The translations under genes and the position numbers were made by a program. A DNA stretch of 64,000 nucleotides from Microvelia longipes (lineage: Eukaryota > Arthropoda > Insecta > Hemiptera > Veliidae), in NCBI GenBank assembly GCA_018340805.1, contig JACMZG010001911.1, forward strand, positions 30,873,727-30,937,726. The letters are read 5' to 3'. Numbering within the stretch: the first letter of the stretch is position 1; each line of letters starts with the position of its first letter. Of this stretch, positions 23,863-60,809 are shown one piece after another. The notes beneath the pieces were generated by a model. That model was not told where the DNA came from and did no database searches. It saw nothing but the letters and a program-made list of their open reading frames with translations.

Positions 23863-25105
23863 CTAAGATTTTATTTTGTATAGCAGAATATAATATAAGA
23901 TCTTATTCTTATCAACAATCATTAAATACGCACCTGTAAATTAATTGAAATGTCATAAAATCATATCCTAGCGCACAAGAGCACAAAATTAAAATCACTA
24001 TCCCGCAACTCTAGAGTAATAAATGCGTCGCAAATTTACGTAAAAATATAAATTATATTAATGACTTCTAAAGGTCTAATGGGATTTTTATGCCCATATT
24101 TCTGCGAAAGCTCTATCATCAAGAGATCTGTAATTTATTATTATTAATTCAATAAAAATTCATTCTAAAATTAATTTTCATTTGTTTGTTATTGAGATTT
24201 GTAGCTGTAAAGAAACTGGGGCTCAAAGCCCATATGTACCATATGAGTTCGGTGAAATTTTGCAATTTTTTTCCTATAACATTCTTTGATATCCGCTTAG
24301 TTGCAAAATTTTATAGGAGTTTCCGCTGAAATTTTCAATTCGAACAGGTTTTATAGAATCTCTTTGTCAATAATAAATTCTAGCGTGGAGAGCCAAGCTG
24401 AGACAATTTTATTTTGAATGCTTGATTCCTTGTTCAATGCTCAACCATTCATTTATCCCATTTATCGCTCGAAACTTGAGGTTTATGCTTAATAGTCTGA
24501 GCAGTGACACTTATATTTCTCACTTTTTCTCACCTAATTATCATAATTATCCGTTTATGAACGTTCTTAGTGGTTTTCATCTTGCTGTCTGTCTGTTTTG
24601 TGTCTGTCGAACCAGGATTCACCTCAAAACCTTTTAGCTGGTTAGCACAATATGAATAATAGATCGGACTGTAATTTTTTGTTGAAGTGATGATATGGAT
24701 AACATAGAACACTTTATGATATCAATTTGGTTATTATTATATGCCATAAGCCCTGTACATATAGGTAAATAAATAATTTGGCATTAGCGTATAATAAGAC
24801 TCCAGGAACCCTATAATGATGAAGTGTCCTCTTCTCTTCCTTCCTATTAATATATACTTAGATTTGTTTAACTCATATACCAGCGATTAGAATGGAAGTT
24901 GGTGATGATTTATCCTTGATGGATGATGGTATAATACCATGAATGTTGATCCACTGGTGATGAGTTGGTGAGAAGTGACAATGTCCGAGAAATGGACTCT
25001 CACACAACCATACAACTACTAAGAAATGGTGTTGAGACACAAAAATGGTGACAGAAATGGCTTTAATTAATTAATTATGGAAATATGCAAATTGAACAAT
25101 TAATC

Positions 25106-25248
25106 ACCAGTGGTACCACAATTTTTCTGCATCGAAAATTACCACTGGTTGCTGGATCACAATTTATCTACTTGAACAGCCTCAGCAACTCTAAGCATAG
25201 ATCTATAAGTTGCTGAGTCGACGTTGCCTAATAAATTGTGACCAGCAA
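25106..25248. repeat. Consecutive and nested hairpins
   Basis: ACCAGTGGTA/TACCACTGGT (25,106-25,149) is followed directly by an 18-bp stem with one bulge (25,149-25,167 with 25,231-25,248). The latter encloses CTCAGCAACT/AGTTGCTGAG (25,181-25,190 with 25,208-25,217). Confidence 0.8.
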
Positions 25249-25404
25249 TCTACAATACGTGGATGCGTTGAGGGAGTAGCATAGTGTCTTAATTCCAGAG
25301 GAACTTAAATATGGAGTAATTAAAATCTAAGTAGGAACTATGGTATATATCTCAGCTAGAATAACTTAAATTAACAAACATTATCAACATATAAATAAAT
25401 CTTA

Positions 25405-25500
25405 GGAGAAGTCCTAACATGTGTGCCTCACTTTGTCACGCATAACTCCCCCTGTGTTTATGCTAGAGAGTTAAAACTATACTCTTATAAGAGGTGAATG
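25405..25500 (+). repeat. Dispersed composite repeat, short fragment
   Basis: Only the CACGCATAACTCCCCCTGTG and TTTATGCTAGAGAGTTAAAA section of the repeat remains. Confidence 0.6.
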
Positions 25501-26049
25501 GATCCAATTAATTTCATTTTGATGTTGGTCACCATTTTGATAATGATGACCACTAAAAAATTTTAAAACTGCCGAAGAATTTTCGTACTGCTTTTTGACG
25601 TACGGCATATCGTCAGAGAGCAATAAACATGTGTATTAGAAGAAAAGAGTCCCATAGTTATTTAACTTAAAGTACCTAAGTTAAATATTTACACAACAGT
25701 ATAAATATTTATTGGTGCGGCACTTAAAGTTAGATGATACAATTGTTATTATATCATAATGCTTTACTGGAAACAAGTAATAAAACAATGATATAATGTT
25801 GAAGTATATATCTAATATTCCTCTGAAGAACTAAAACTAATAAAAAACTAGGCTGGCAAGTATGATCACAGAGCTTTATTTGTTAACATGGTATAAAAGT
25901 ATTATCCGAATTATTTGATTAAATGACTATCTGCTAAATTACTTTCCTAAGCTTTAATTAGTTTTAAGCAATCCTCCATTCTACATAATTGTTTATAATA
26001 ATGAATGCTTAATCCTGAGATTGGAGCGTAGGGAGACCAAACTTTGCAA

Positions 26050-26275
26050 ACGTTAAGCTTTAGGTAATCTTGACATTTTTAGGACGAACGAAGCGAGTAC
26101 GAAATCATAACACCCTAGAATTGTGATCAATATTTTATCCAGTGGTCAAACGTAGCGAGACCAAAGTAATACCACCCTAACCTCTGAATAATTATAATAT
26201 TCTAAGGACGAGCGAAGCGAGTCCGAAGTTGTGCGGAAAAGTACCGAACTACTCCGTATCAATTATTCTAGATTT
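26050..26275 (+). repeat. Composite-repeat tail with three conserved-loop hairpins
   Basis: Hairpins at 26,082-26,100 (GGAC/GTAC stem, one mismatch), 26,143-26,163 (TGGTC/GACCA) and 26,206-26,224 (GGAC/GTCC), all with an RNCGNAGCGA-type loop. They are followed by GCGGAAAAGTACCGAACTAC, the 3' end of the composite repeat. The 5S-like box is absent from this copy. Confidence 0.7.
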
Positions 26276-26388
26276 TTGAAAGCGGGTGTTTATTTTAAAG
26301 GCTAAACAAATCTATGCTCATTCTTCTAAAATTAGCTCTGTAAAACATATTGAGAACTTATTTATAGCTCAGTTCGTGCTTATCTCTT

Positions 26389-26634
26389 ATCCATCATTCG
26401 ACATTATTCGTCTTCATTGACGTCAGTATCTGGTAATTACTTCACATTATATTCTTAGAAATTTTAAGAGAAGAAAAGAATTCACAGAGTGAATTTAGGC
26501 TCTGTCAGCGCTCTGCTGAGTTAGACGTAAAAAACAGAATGGAACAAAACATTATAGCGAGCCATCAATAACGACGAATTTCGAATGATGGAACAGTTCC
26601 ACGATTTATTTAGCGTTGCTTTTTGCTTGATTAC
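26389..26634 (+). ncRNA. Hammerhead-like repeat, copy 2
   Basis: Hammerhead-like part 26,500-26,539: CTCTGT (26,500-26,505) against ACAGAA, GTC at 26,504-26,506, palindromic helix I AGCGCT (26,507-26,512), core CTGCTGA (one change from CTGATGA), stem II GTTA with a shortened far side, then AAAAC. Flanked by TCATTCGA and TCGAATGA inverted repeats (26,393-26,400 and about 26,580-26,587). Confidence 0.6.
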
Positions 26635-27110
26635 CTTTCAACTTAGGTGTACAAATTAGGCAGAAGGAACCGGAAATGTTAGATTTTAATAATTTTTTAT
26701 TCATTTTTACATCAACATTGTACATTATTCACCAAATTTGAAGTGTCTAAGTTTGTTAGAAGTGCTTTAGAATTTGGATGAATGATTGAGTGTCAAAATT
26801 GCTTAACTTTGAGCCTCCATATCTCAATACCTTTGAATGGCAAAGAGATGAAATTCCGGTAGAAATGGTTAGCTTAACAAGATCTTTTAGTTGCTATTAA
26901 AATTATTTTTTCGTGTCCTTAATAAATATATATTTCAGCCCGTCTTCTTTAAGATATACTAAACAATAAACGCATTTATGCGTTGTGTTTTGATCTTTCT
27001 TTAAAAAGGCGTATTTTGGGGGAATAACAAGGTACAATAATAAAGGGATGAAATAATATATTATGTTACAAGATTTTGAATAAGGTCTTGTTTCTATCGT
27101 GACGACTGTA

Positions 27111-27139
27111 TTTACTGTCGTGCGCAGCGAGACAGTAAA
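27111..27139 (+). repeat. Conserved-loop hairpin with 9-bp stem
   Basis: TTTACTGTC and GACAGTAAA enclose GTGCGCAGCGA. This is the same loop type as the 26.1-kb hairpins with an unrelated, fully complementary stem. Confidence 0.75.
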
Positions 27140-27194
27140 AGGAGCCGGAGCCGAGGTAACAAAATCCTTACCTAGGACCTAAAAATAGTCCTCA

Positions 27195-27590
27195 CTTATA
27201 GTATGACCCATGTTAGTCTTTTGCATGGCTACAAGCGAGCCAAATCTCAACCCAATCGCATTATTTTCCGCGTTTTATGATTTTTCGAAATTCATTATTA
27301 CAGGTTAATGATGTCCTAAAAATATTTTTCCCAATAGCACAACTACAGCGGTACACTGATTTTTTTTTTTACAAAGTTTCAACTCTCTTGCATAAATACA
27401 CTAAGAGCTACGATGGTAACACACACATATAAAGACACACAACTTTGTGAAAACTAGAGTGCCTGTATAATCATATGATTATTATGATTATCATAATATA
27501 ATGATTATGCAGGCACTCTAGTGAAACCCACTCAGGAGGTCTTTAAAACACCTGAAACGGATAATTATGTGAAACCCCGGTTTCTTTTCC
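27195..27590 (-). repeat. Dispersed composite repeat, minus-strand copy with insertion
   Basis: Reverse-orientation copy (CAATAGCACAACTACAGCG, CACTAAGAGCTACGATGGTA, CACTCAGGAGGTC). It is interrupted at 27,455-27,520 by a 66-bp hairpin unit flanked by GTGAAAAC and GTGAAACC. Confidence 0.75.
27455..27520. mobile_element. 66-bp terminal-inverted-repeat unit with 8-bp target duplication
   Basis: TAGAGTGCCTG at the left is exactly inverted at the right, with AT-rich quasi-palindromic filler between. It interrupts a copy of the composite repeat whose uninterrupted form is seen at 39.9 kb. The flanks GTGAAAAC/GTGAAACC look like an 8-bp target duplication, the size made by hAT transposases. Confidence 0.65.
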
Positions 27591-27909
27591 TATAAACTTA
27601 CCGTATAAATGAGTTGTAAAATTAAAATTAGAAAACAATTTTTGCTCAAAACGGGATCTTTTCTTAAGAGTACATTTACCTGCCTTTACATTAACTCCTT
27701 TTAACGCGAAATGCTTCCTAAAATAAAGAAGAAGAATATTATGCTTTTTCGTCATGTCGTGGTTATTGCTTCTCGAGTGTTGCTTCTATAAGTTGTTGAC
27801 TGAAGGAGTATCAAAAAGAAGAAAGTGATAAACATTTTTTGTTTGCATAATTTTATGAATTAATTAAAATTATAATTTAAATTAATTGTTTATTATAAAT
27901 TATTTAATT

Positions 27910-48801
<20,892 letters not shown>

Positions 48802-49339
48802 ACTGCTCCTAGCCATCTAAGTCAAACTAACACATTTGTTGAAAGAATCAAATATTTATTATAATTTTATTTATCTGGAAAATTATGTATTTTCTACATT
48901 TTTAAAATTAATATTTTGAGCAAATGTGGGTTATTTTGTGTATTTATTTACAGCATTGAAATATTTCTAAATTTCATAACTACGTAAGGTTTAATGTGTA
49001 AGAGCCTGACCAAGAAGTTTATATAGTTGTGGGAATTGTTTACACTTCCTTCCTATACAAATGTAATTCTAAATTTTCCAGTCATTGCTGTTTGTTGTCA
49101 ACATTACCCTATACAGCAAGATTGTCGACTGCTCTCTTCCTCTACCTTTGACACTTCACTAGCGATGGTCCCCCCAAAATAGTGGTGAAAAATGGAAACA
49201 CAAGTGACTCCCTCCCACCTTTTTACAATTATTTACTTTATCTTTTGGAAACTAGCACATAATAGCTTTTCAAGCTGTATTCGGACATCCCGAAATGGCA
49301 CAGAGTACCATGATTTCTGTTTTATTTTTTTTTTTCATT

Positions 49340-49345
49340 AATAAA
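49340..49345 (+). terminator. Candidate polyadenylation signal of UBXN4
   Basis: AATAAA about 540 nt after the stop codon; no closer canonical hexamer was noticed. Confidence 0.3.
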
Positions 49346-50400
49346 AAATGTGCCAAAGGGAAAATGGCATTCTACAGAGTTAAGAAACACGGAAATCAGC
49401 TGTATTGAAAAATGTGTTGTATGAATTCATTTAACAGAAACAGTAAAAGTATGCACTAATGCCTCACTGAATTTAGTAATCAAAATAAGAAGGAATTTAG
49501 AAGAAATTATCAAAAGGAAAAACTAAATGAAAAATTTTCAATCAAACGTACACACTAAGTTAATCAAAACTAATTTTCATAACATTCAGATAAAAATGGT
49601 TTTCTCTTGTTTTCCTGTCACTCCGGAAGTACCCAAGTCTTACCGATTATAACCGCCACCTTGGGGGACCAGCAGGTGGCAACGGAATAACAAAAATCCC
49701 TAAAGCTAGATCCCCCAAGTTGTCACATTTTAAGTTAGTTTTGACAAATGTGTCGGTTAAAACAAAATTGATAAGTTGGAACTTGTCTAATTACACAAAA
49801 ATATAATACCAAATATATCAAAAATATTTTTTCTTTTTGGTCAGCATCTTATGCTTGAATTTAGAACTATTCAAAATAATTTCAATATTGTATACTTTAT
49901 TATCAATTACAACTATCCAATGATATAATTGGTAAATAACCAATATAAATGTGGTTATTTTTTTTGTAATCTAAAATAATAACTTCAAGGTTATTGTAGA
50001 TAACTTTCATTTAGCCTTCTAAATGTGGTTAAAATTATATAATTTCATTTATTGCATTTTCAACTCATTAATATCAAGACTAAAATTTCTTTTGTGTTCA
50101 TTCATCAATATTCTTTTATTTTACATTCTCTATCTATTCAGAAAACTGTTGACTTGACATGTTTATTTTTAATTATTTTATACTTGTTATAATATTATGA
50201 ATTTATTTATATTTTATCAAATGTAGAATTAATCATAGATGTTGTATATAAAAAATTAACTAATGTTTTTTTTACCCCGTCCTAAAATCAGTTTAATATG
50301 AAGTCATCAAGGCTGGTGGAAGGAGTCATTCCTTTTTCTGCATATGTTACAGTACATTGGATATTATAGAAGGTGCTAAACAAACATTTTTACTGTCTTA

Positions 50401-50541
50401 TTAATAAATTAGTGAACTATTAATGATTTTAGTTCTATAATTATTTTAATGACTAGCTAACAATTATACACAAATAATTGTTTGCTAGTTGTTAAAATAA
50501 TTATAGAACTTAAGTCATTAATAGTTTACTTATTTATTAAA
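50401..50541. repeat. About 67-bp hairpin, 6-nt spacer
   Basis: Arms 50,401-50,467 and 50,474-50,541 pair with few mismatches (TTAATAAATTAGTGAACTAT ... inverted). Intergenic between UBXN4 and NAC-alpha. Confidence 0.9.
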
Positions 50542-50984
50542 ATGTGAGAGTTCTATAAACTTTAAAAGTGAGACTAAGGACAGAGTCTTATTCATTGCTA
50601 AAAATGTATAACAGATGAATTTGCATTATCTCAACAAAAATATCAACTCATACTTTTGTCAAATTATTTCTTTCTGGGAAGAAATTAAATTAAATTTTGA
50701 AACATACACCACATTTCTCCTACTTCTATTACATGACTGTGTTGAATATTTTACAATGTTCATCAATTTTTATTTATTACCATTAGTAGTTGATATATGA
50801 AGCAGCACTAATCTTTAGTTTCATATCTACTCCATGTGACTAATGTGGAATGGGGCGGTGGTCTTACTGTACAGCCAAGGGGTTAGGCAATATAAGCGAA
50901 TTTTCAAATGTATTAGTCAACCAATAGGATTTGTTTACATTATGTCACTCAAAGACCAAATGTTTTGTTTGACATATACAGAGT

Positions 50985-52206
50985 GTTTCATATAAAGTGT
51001 CCACCAAAGAAGGTGGTAGTACTCTTCCAAAAGAACAAAAAATGTTCTATAATATAAACCCCGATCTACAACCGTTTTCCCACAAGGTCAAATTTAATAT
51101 TTTTTTTAATTGACCTCACATCATAAAAGTGTTAATAGCGTTAAAAAACTGTTTAAGCTAGAAAACCGAAATTGGCCTAGTTAGAAAGCTTAGTAAATTA
51201 CCTAAAGGAAAAACCACTAACAATGTCAAATATTTTGGAACTACTGATCAAAAATTTGCATGAAAAACAATTTTTTGAAAAAATTGAATTTTATGGAATT
51301 TGTATCGTAGGACAGAGGAAGCAAAGGATGAGCAAAAGTTAAGTCAAGAAGGATGAAGAAAGTTAAGTCAAAAAGTAATAATACGATTTTTAGAATCCAG
51401 GAGGTAAAATAAACATATTTTATTCTTACACATTATTCTCTAAAACCACCCATATCTCCTGTTTTAGAGATTTTTAATTATGTTATGTACCATATAATTA
51501 TCATTGTAGAGATATGCTAAAATGCCAAAAAATATCAGTTTTTCCAACCTCTAGGAAGAATGACTTAAAATTTTGACTATTGAATGTACGATGAAGTTTG
51601 GGTTTTCTTAAAGGGCAATCATAAGAGAAGTTTTTCCGTTCTTGGCTAAACTTTGGCTCATCTCTTACTTCCTCTAATGCCCTACCATATAATTCAATTT
51701 TTCATGCAAATTTTTGGGCAGTAGTTTAAAAATATTTGACATTGTTGATAGTTCGTCCTTTAGAAAATTTTCTCAGCTATCCAACAAGACATATTTCACC
51801 TTCATAGTTTGAACAATTTAAACGCTATTAACAATTTTATAATATAATAAACTGCGTAGGCTTCCGCGGTTGTTGTCATGAAGATTTAGGTCTTCCGGTG
51901 GTGACCGCGTCAATCTCCATCTTCAGTTCAGTTTTGTAGAGCATTGTGTTTCTATCCATGATGTCCTACATCCCTGAAGATACCTCCCACAGTGGAAGCG
52001 AAACGTCGGATTCTTCATCTACATTGACGCGGTCACCACTGGAAGACCTAAATCTTCAATTTTATAATATGATGTCAAATTTTTTTAACTATTAAATTTG
52101 ACCTTGTGGGAAAACGGTTGGAGATAGGGGTTTATATCATAGATCATTTTTTGTTCCTCTTGAAGAGTACTCTCACCTCCTTCATTGGTGGACTTTTTCA
52201 TGACCT
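50985..52206. mobile_element. 1.2-kb fold-back element
   Basis: AAAGTGTCCACCAA at the left is mirrored by a TTGGTGGACTTTTT-type right end. The arms share ACCGTTTTCCCACAAGG, AATGTCAAATATTTT and AAAAATTTGCATGAAAAA, so they extend at least 400 bp inward. The right arm is interrupted by a nested insertion at 51,847-52,057. No transposase is visible. Confidence 0.8.
51847..52057 (+). mobile_element. Penelope-like unit nested in the fold-back, with hammerhead-like motif
   Basis: Flanked by AATTTTATAATAT on both sides (target duplication of at least 13 bp, about 51,834-51,846 and 52,058-52,070). Inner 35-bp inverted repeats (51,880-51,914 and 52,023-52,057, GAAGATTTAGGTCTTCC...) surround CTGAAGATACCTCCCACAG then TGGAAGCGAAACGTCGG (51,974-52,009). 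The CUGAAGA, stem, CGAAAC-GUC order matches small hammerheads with almost no helix III. Confidence 0.65.
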
Positions 52207-52799
52207 GGTAAAAGCAGGGATCCTTTAGTATTGTATAAATAATACAAGTACCACTGTATAACCAAGATGTACCACTAATTTAGTTTTACTATATTACTCC
52301 TCTGATGAGATAAAAACACTCGCAGATTATAAGTGTCTGAGTGAAAGGTAAACTATAAAGGATGCAATTTCAAAGTGGATCTTTTGCAATCCATTCATTG
52401 CCTAATTGATAAGGATAATTAATCAATAAGGTAATCATTTACCAAATAAGAACAGTAAATCATACAAACTTTAGTAGTTGGATAATAATGATGTTTTATT
52501 TCTTATAATTATAAAAAAAAATAGCTGAAAAAACTAAAACAAATGACTTTATGGTAGCAAGATAACACACCGGATTACATTCACAGTCTTTCGATTAAAT
52601 CAAACGATTTTTGTTCTTACATTTCAACTTGAGAATATTACTGAAATGGATTAATTCATACAAAAGTAAAGTAATAATTAACTCATTAAATGTATAAATA
52701 CAATAGTTATAAGCCTTAACAATAGAATTAAAAGAGTGAATAGTTAACAAACTAGAGAACAAATTTTTATTATTAAGAAAACACAGATTAGTTTTATGT
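52207..52799. other. Intergenic, no feature except a 3' end signal
   Basis: AT-rich; a minus-strand AATAAA (52,771-52,766) lies 29 nt past the NAC-alpha stop and is a possible polyadenylation signal. Confidence 0.4.
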
Positions 52800-57355
<4,556 letters not shown>

Positions 57356-57382
57356 TTTGCTTTCTTGCTTGGCTGCAATTGT

Positions 57383-58400
57383 CTACAAAGGAAATATGTA
57401 TTATCATTAACAGTATAAAATAAGAAACCATAAAGACAAACATATTTTTAGCCAACTATTCTCAAAAGACAATATTTATTTACACATGTTTTAATAGGGT
57501 TAAGTCTAAAAAAATGTAAGAACTGAAGTTACAATATAAAACACATTAATAAACAAACCTTAAGATATAAACAAAAATAAATGATGCTATAATTGAAATA
57601 AAAACATATTTATTAAATACACCTACACACCAATCACTTAAAACAAGGTGCCTCAATACTATCTAAAATTTAATGTTGTTAGCAAAATTATAAATTTGGT
57701 CATTGTTTTGTGACTCTTAAGATTAATAAAACATATTTTTATTAAATAAGGGTTGAAATCATTTGTTAGAAATGTATAGGGATATAGTCAAATTTACTTC
57801 AAGATTTGAAGTCAATTATTATGTTTTCACAGCATATTTATCAAATGATCATATCACATTCAAAATATCAATCCAGATTTTTTACTATTTATTTTATTTA
57901 ATTACATTGTTATAATTAATACACAGGTTTTTACGTCTAACTTATTTATACATAAGTTATAAGTTCATTTATCTTATTCATAATAAGAACTTGTACATAA
58001 TCTTATTTTCATGTTTCTACTTAAAAACGGTACAATATTTGTGCAGTAGATCAAATAAAATTATAGCATAACGAGATCCACCAAAACATAGGATCTTTAC
58101 AGGTAGAGTAGCTATCAGATTATCATTATGTTAAAAACTTGACATTAAAATATTGACATTCCTTAAAATAATATTAAAAATAGATTAAGATAAATAATAT
58201 TTAAAGTTATTTGGTGATACTTTTTTATTTGCGATTTGAAGTGATAGTTGTAAGATTGGCAATATCAATGGCGGGAAAACGAAAGGGTGATACAAAAATT
58301 TTTACCACAGGATAAGCATGGGGGCCAATCAAAATCATTCATCTATTTCTTTAATGCCACTTAATTTGTGATAAATGAGTGAAATATTAATAGAAAGACC
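57383..58400. other. No feature seen (upstream NAC-alpha intron or flank)
   Basis: AT-rich non-coding sequence; nothing I can name. Confidence 0.4.
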
Positions 58401-58413
58401 ATCTATTCATGAT

Positions 58414-58708
58414 TCAAAGTTTGTCGCAGTACCACCATTGCAGATAAGAAATTGATAATGAAAGGGTGATCATTGTTAAAGTCTTTATGGGGTTTTTATA
58501 ATTTGTGACCATTATTTCTTTAATTTTTTTCTCAAGGTGCTTTAATTTGATTAATTTTAGGGCGTATGAACTCAATTTTTGAGTTAGTGAAAACTTAGTA
58601 ATATATAAACCAAAAAGGGAAACAAATGCGATTACTGTCAGACCTGGCATGTAGTTCACAATTTGTCCACCAGGGAGTTAGCTCAAATTTCTCTTTGGGC
58701 ACAGCCAT
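58414..58708 (-). pseudogene. Frameshifted small membrane-protein ORF, unidentified
   Basis: An ATG in good context (AAAATGG) starts MAVPKEKFELTP in one frame. After one extra C the adjacent frame continues PGGQIVNYMPGLTVIAFVSL with a hydrophobic span, then a Lys-rich segment and WWYCDKL before TGA. The total would be about 98 residues with one or two membrane segments. I do not recognise the family. It could be a retrocopy, a decayed gene, or chance. Confidence 0.3.
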
Positions 58709-59384
58709 TTTGATTTACCCTAGTAAATGTAAACAAACTATTTAGGGTACTCAAAATGTTTGTATTCATTGCATTTATTTGTAAATTTTAGTATAAAATG
58801 TTAATAATTTGTGTAAGAAATACGCCACATCCAATAGAGGTTTAAGTGTGAATTTTTATATATTAGGTTCGTTTAAATTACTTCAAATGAGCAACTAATT
58901 AGACTTTTTTCTCATGAGCACTTCTTAACTTAGTACATTTTTGTGAGTGATATTTGTTTTTCCCCTTCAAATATTAATTGCAATTCAAGAACTTTAATCT
59001 AAAATGTTAATCTAATGTAAGACTTTTGTTTTGCTCACAAGCCTTGAGCTTATCCGACACAAATGGTCAATATATATTATTTTATTTATTTATAATTTGT
59101 AATTAAATAATTGTAAACAAGTATTTAGATGTTAAACGATTTATTTATTCATCATTATTTATTTAAGACTGACTCATTAAAAACTACAGTGGAATAGAAT
59201 AACAAATGAACAGACTTCCGAAAAAACCTAGAAACTTTCAAAAAATAAATTTCCTTAAAATTTTCCTTAAAAAAAGAATCTGCAACTCTGAAATTTTCTG
59301 AAGAACAACAAAGATAATATACATTATTAGATACTACCAAGTTTTGCTTGCCAAGTATGATGATGGTAAGAGAGTACCTCTAGT

Positions 59385-60090
59385 GTCAGGTAAATACTTC
59401 ACATTTAGTACGTTCACACACACTTTAGATCCGCGTATCGTATGGGATACGATCTCTCAATACGGTAATTTAAGCTGTATGAACCATGCGGAGGGGATCC
59501 GATCGCATACGCTAGAACTAAGGAGATGGAATCTAAATGGATCCCCCGATACGCTGTCTTTTTGTGTGTGTACCTTTAGAGACGATCGTATTTAACGGAT
59601 AACCTTCTCATCAAACTTTTACTTTACTTTATTTCACTTCTATATAATCGTTTTTGATCAAATAACTTTTGGAATATTATTTTTTTTAGTGTAACTTTAT
59701 TATTATGCAAAGAAATCACAATTTAATTAAATATATTTTTAGTTTTAAACTTCCTTATAACCAAAAGTGAAGGTTCACTTTACAAGACGCCATGTTTTGG
59801 CGGGATCAGTTATCACTCGATCGACTAAACAAATACGCTGCAAGAACCGTGAAGTTAGTTCACTGTATTGCATACGTATTCCGCGGATCTAGAGTGTGTG
59901 TGAACGTACTAATTATATTCTTTGGAATTTTAATTGAAGGTCAAAGTGATTTTAGGCTCTGTTGGCGCCCTGATGAGTCGGACTTAACAAAACAGAGTGG
60001 GACATGACATTATGTCGAGCCATTAATAATGACGAATTTTAAATGATAGAACAGTTCCCAGATATAGCATTGTATTTTGCAATGTTATAT
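59385..60090 (+). ncRNA. Hammerhead-like repeat, copy 3, split by an insertion
   Basis: Hammerhead-like part 59,957-59,997: CTCTGT (59,957-59,962) with ACAGAG (59,992-59,997), triplet GTT, palindromic helix I GGCGCC (59,964-59,969), perfect core CTGATGA (59,970-59,976), stem II GTCG/TAAC with loop GACT (two of four pairs weakened), then AAAA where GAAA is required. The 5' part (GGTAAATACTTCACATT) is separated from the rest by the 506-bp element at 59,406-59,911. Confidence 0.6.
59406..59911. mobile_element. 506-bp element with 40-bp terminal inverted repeats and ATT target duplication
   Basis: TAGTACGTTCACACACAC at the left is mirrored at the right, and similarity runs on for about 40 bp with a few changes. 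It sits exactly inside the hammerhead-like repeat: copies 1 and 2 read CACATTATATTC where this one reads CACATT, element, ATTATATTC. The 3-bp duplication is the size made by PIF/Harbinger transposases, though their usual target is TWA. The inner sequence also has CGTATCG/CGATACG-type inverted repeats. No protein is encoded. Confidence 0.8.
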
Positions 60091-60511
60091 AGCCATCTCT
60101 CCCAAATTTACAGTGTGTCAACATAATATTTTGTACACAAAGCATCTGTTGTTTACAAAATGCTTTTTGTTTTTGTGCATTGGTGTCTTAACAAATCAAT
60201 TTTGTTATTGCATTGGAAGAATTTCTGTCACACAAAGTAACCTTCATCAATAACAGGCAACAAGACATTGGCATAACCCCCTTTACAATTACAGTAGTCA
60301 CTAAAAAGCGGCAAGAATTGTTCTTTTGACATTCGTAGTTGTATTCATAGCCCAAATACGTGAGTAAAGTCACGAGTTAATACTATTTTGGGATATTAAA
60401 AAACAAATAATGATTCACGAAGGAAGTTTGTTTTCCCACCTCTGTACTGTTTAGACCCCAGTATAAGGTTTCATTATAAAATTACAATAACAAAGAATTG
60501 ACTAAACTCAC

Positions 60512-60538
60512 CATTTTGATTTGTTTCTTTACACAATC
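60512..60538 (-). other. Candidate 27-nt upstream microexon of NAC-alpha
   Basis: Bounded by a strong acceptor (TTTGTGTTTTCAG) and donor (ATG|GTGAGT). It ends in an ATG that is in frame with the next exon and with the conserved start, adding an MTIAAKQESK-like extension. It may instead be 5'UTR, or chance. Confidence 0.35.
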
Positions 60539-60809
60539 CTGAAAACACAAAACAAAAAAATGTTAGAACAACTATAAAATATGAATATAAACAAACAAAA
60601 TCATTAACAGCGGGTAAGGTCTGTCGGAAAACAGACCGGACATAACTGCATATATTAGAGTAAAATAGGAAAAAACGTTCTATTTCAGGATAAAATATAC
60701 TTGTTATGATTCTAGATAGGTAATAGTAAATAATTTTATTAAAATAGATCAATGATGTAAAGGATATTTTTTGATTTCTTACCTAAAATCGACTTAAAGC
60801 AAGAGACTA

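Noticed and set aside
59344..60007. Two plus-strand ORFs (83 and 71 codons)
   Set aside because: They run across the inserted inverted-repeat element and the hammerhead-like repeat, so they are not genes.
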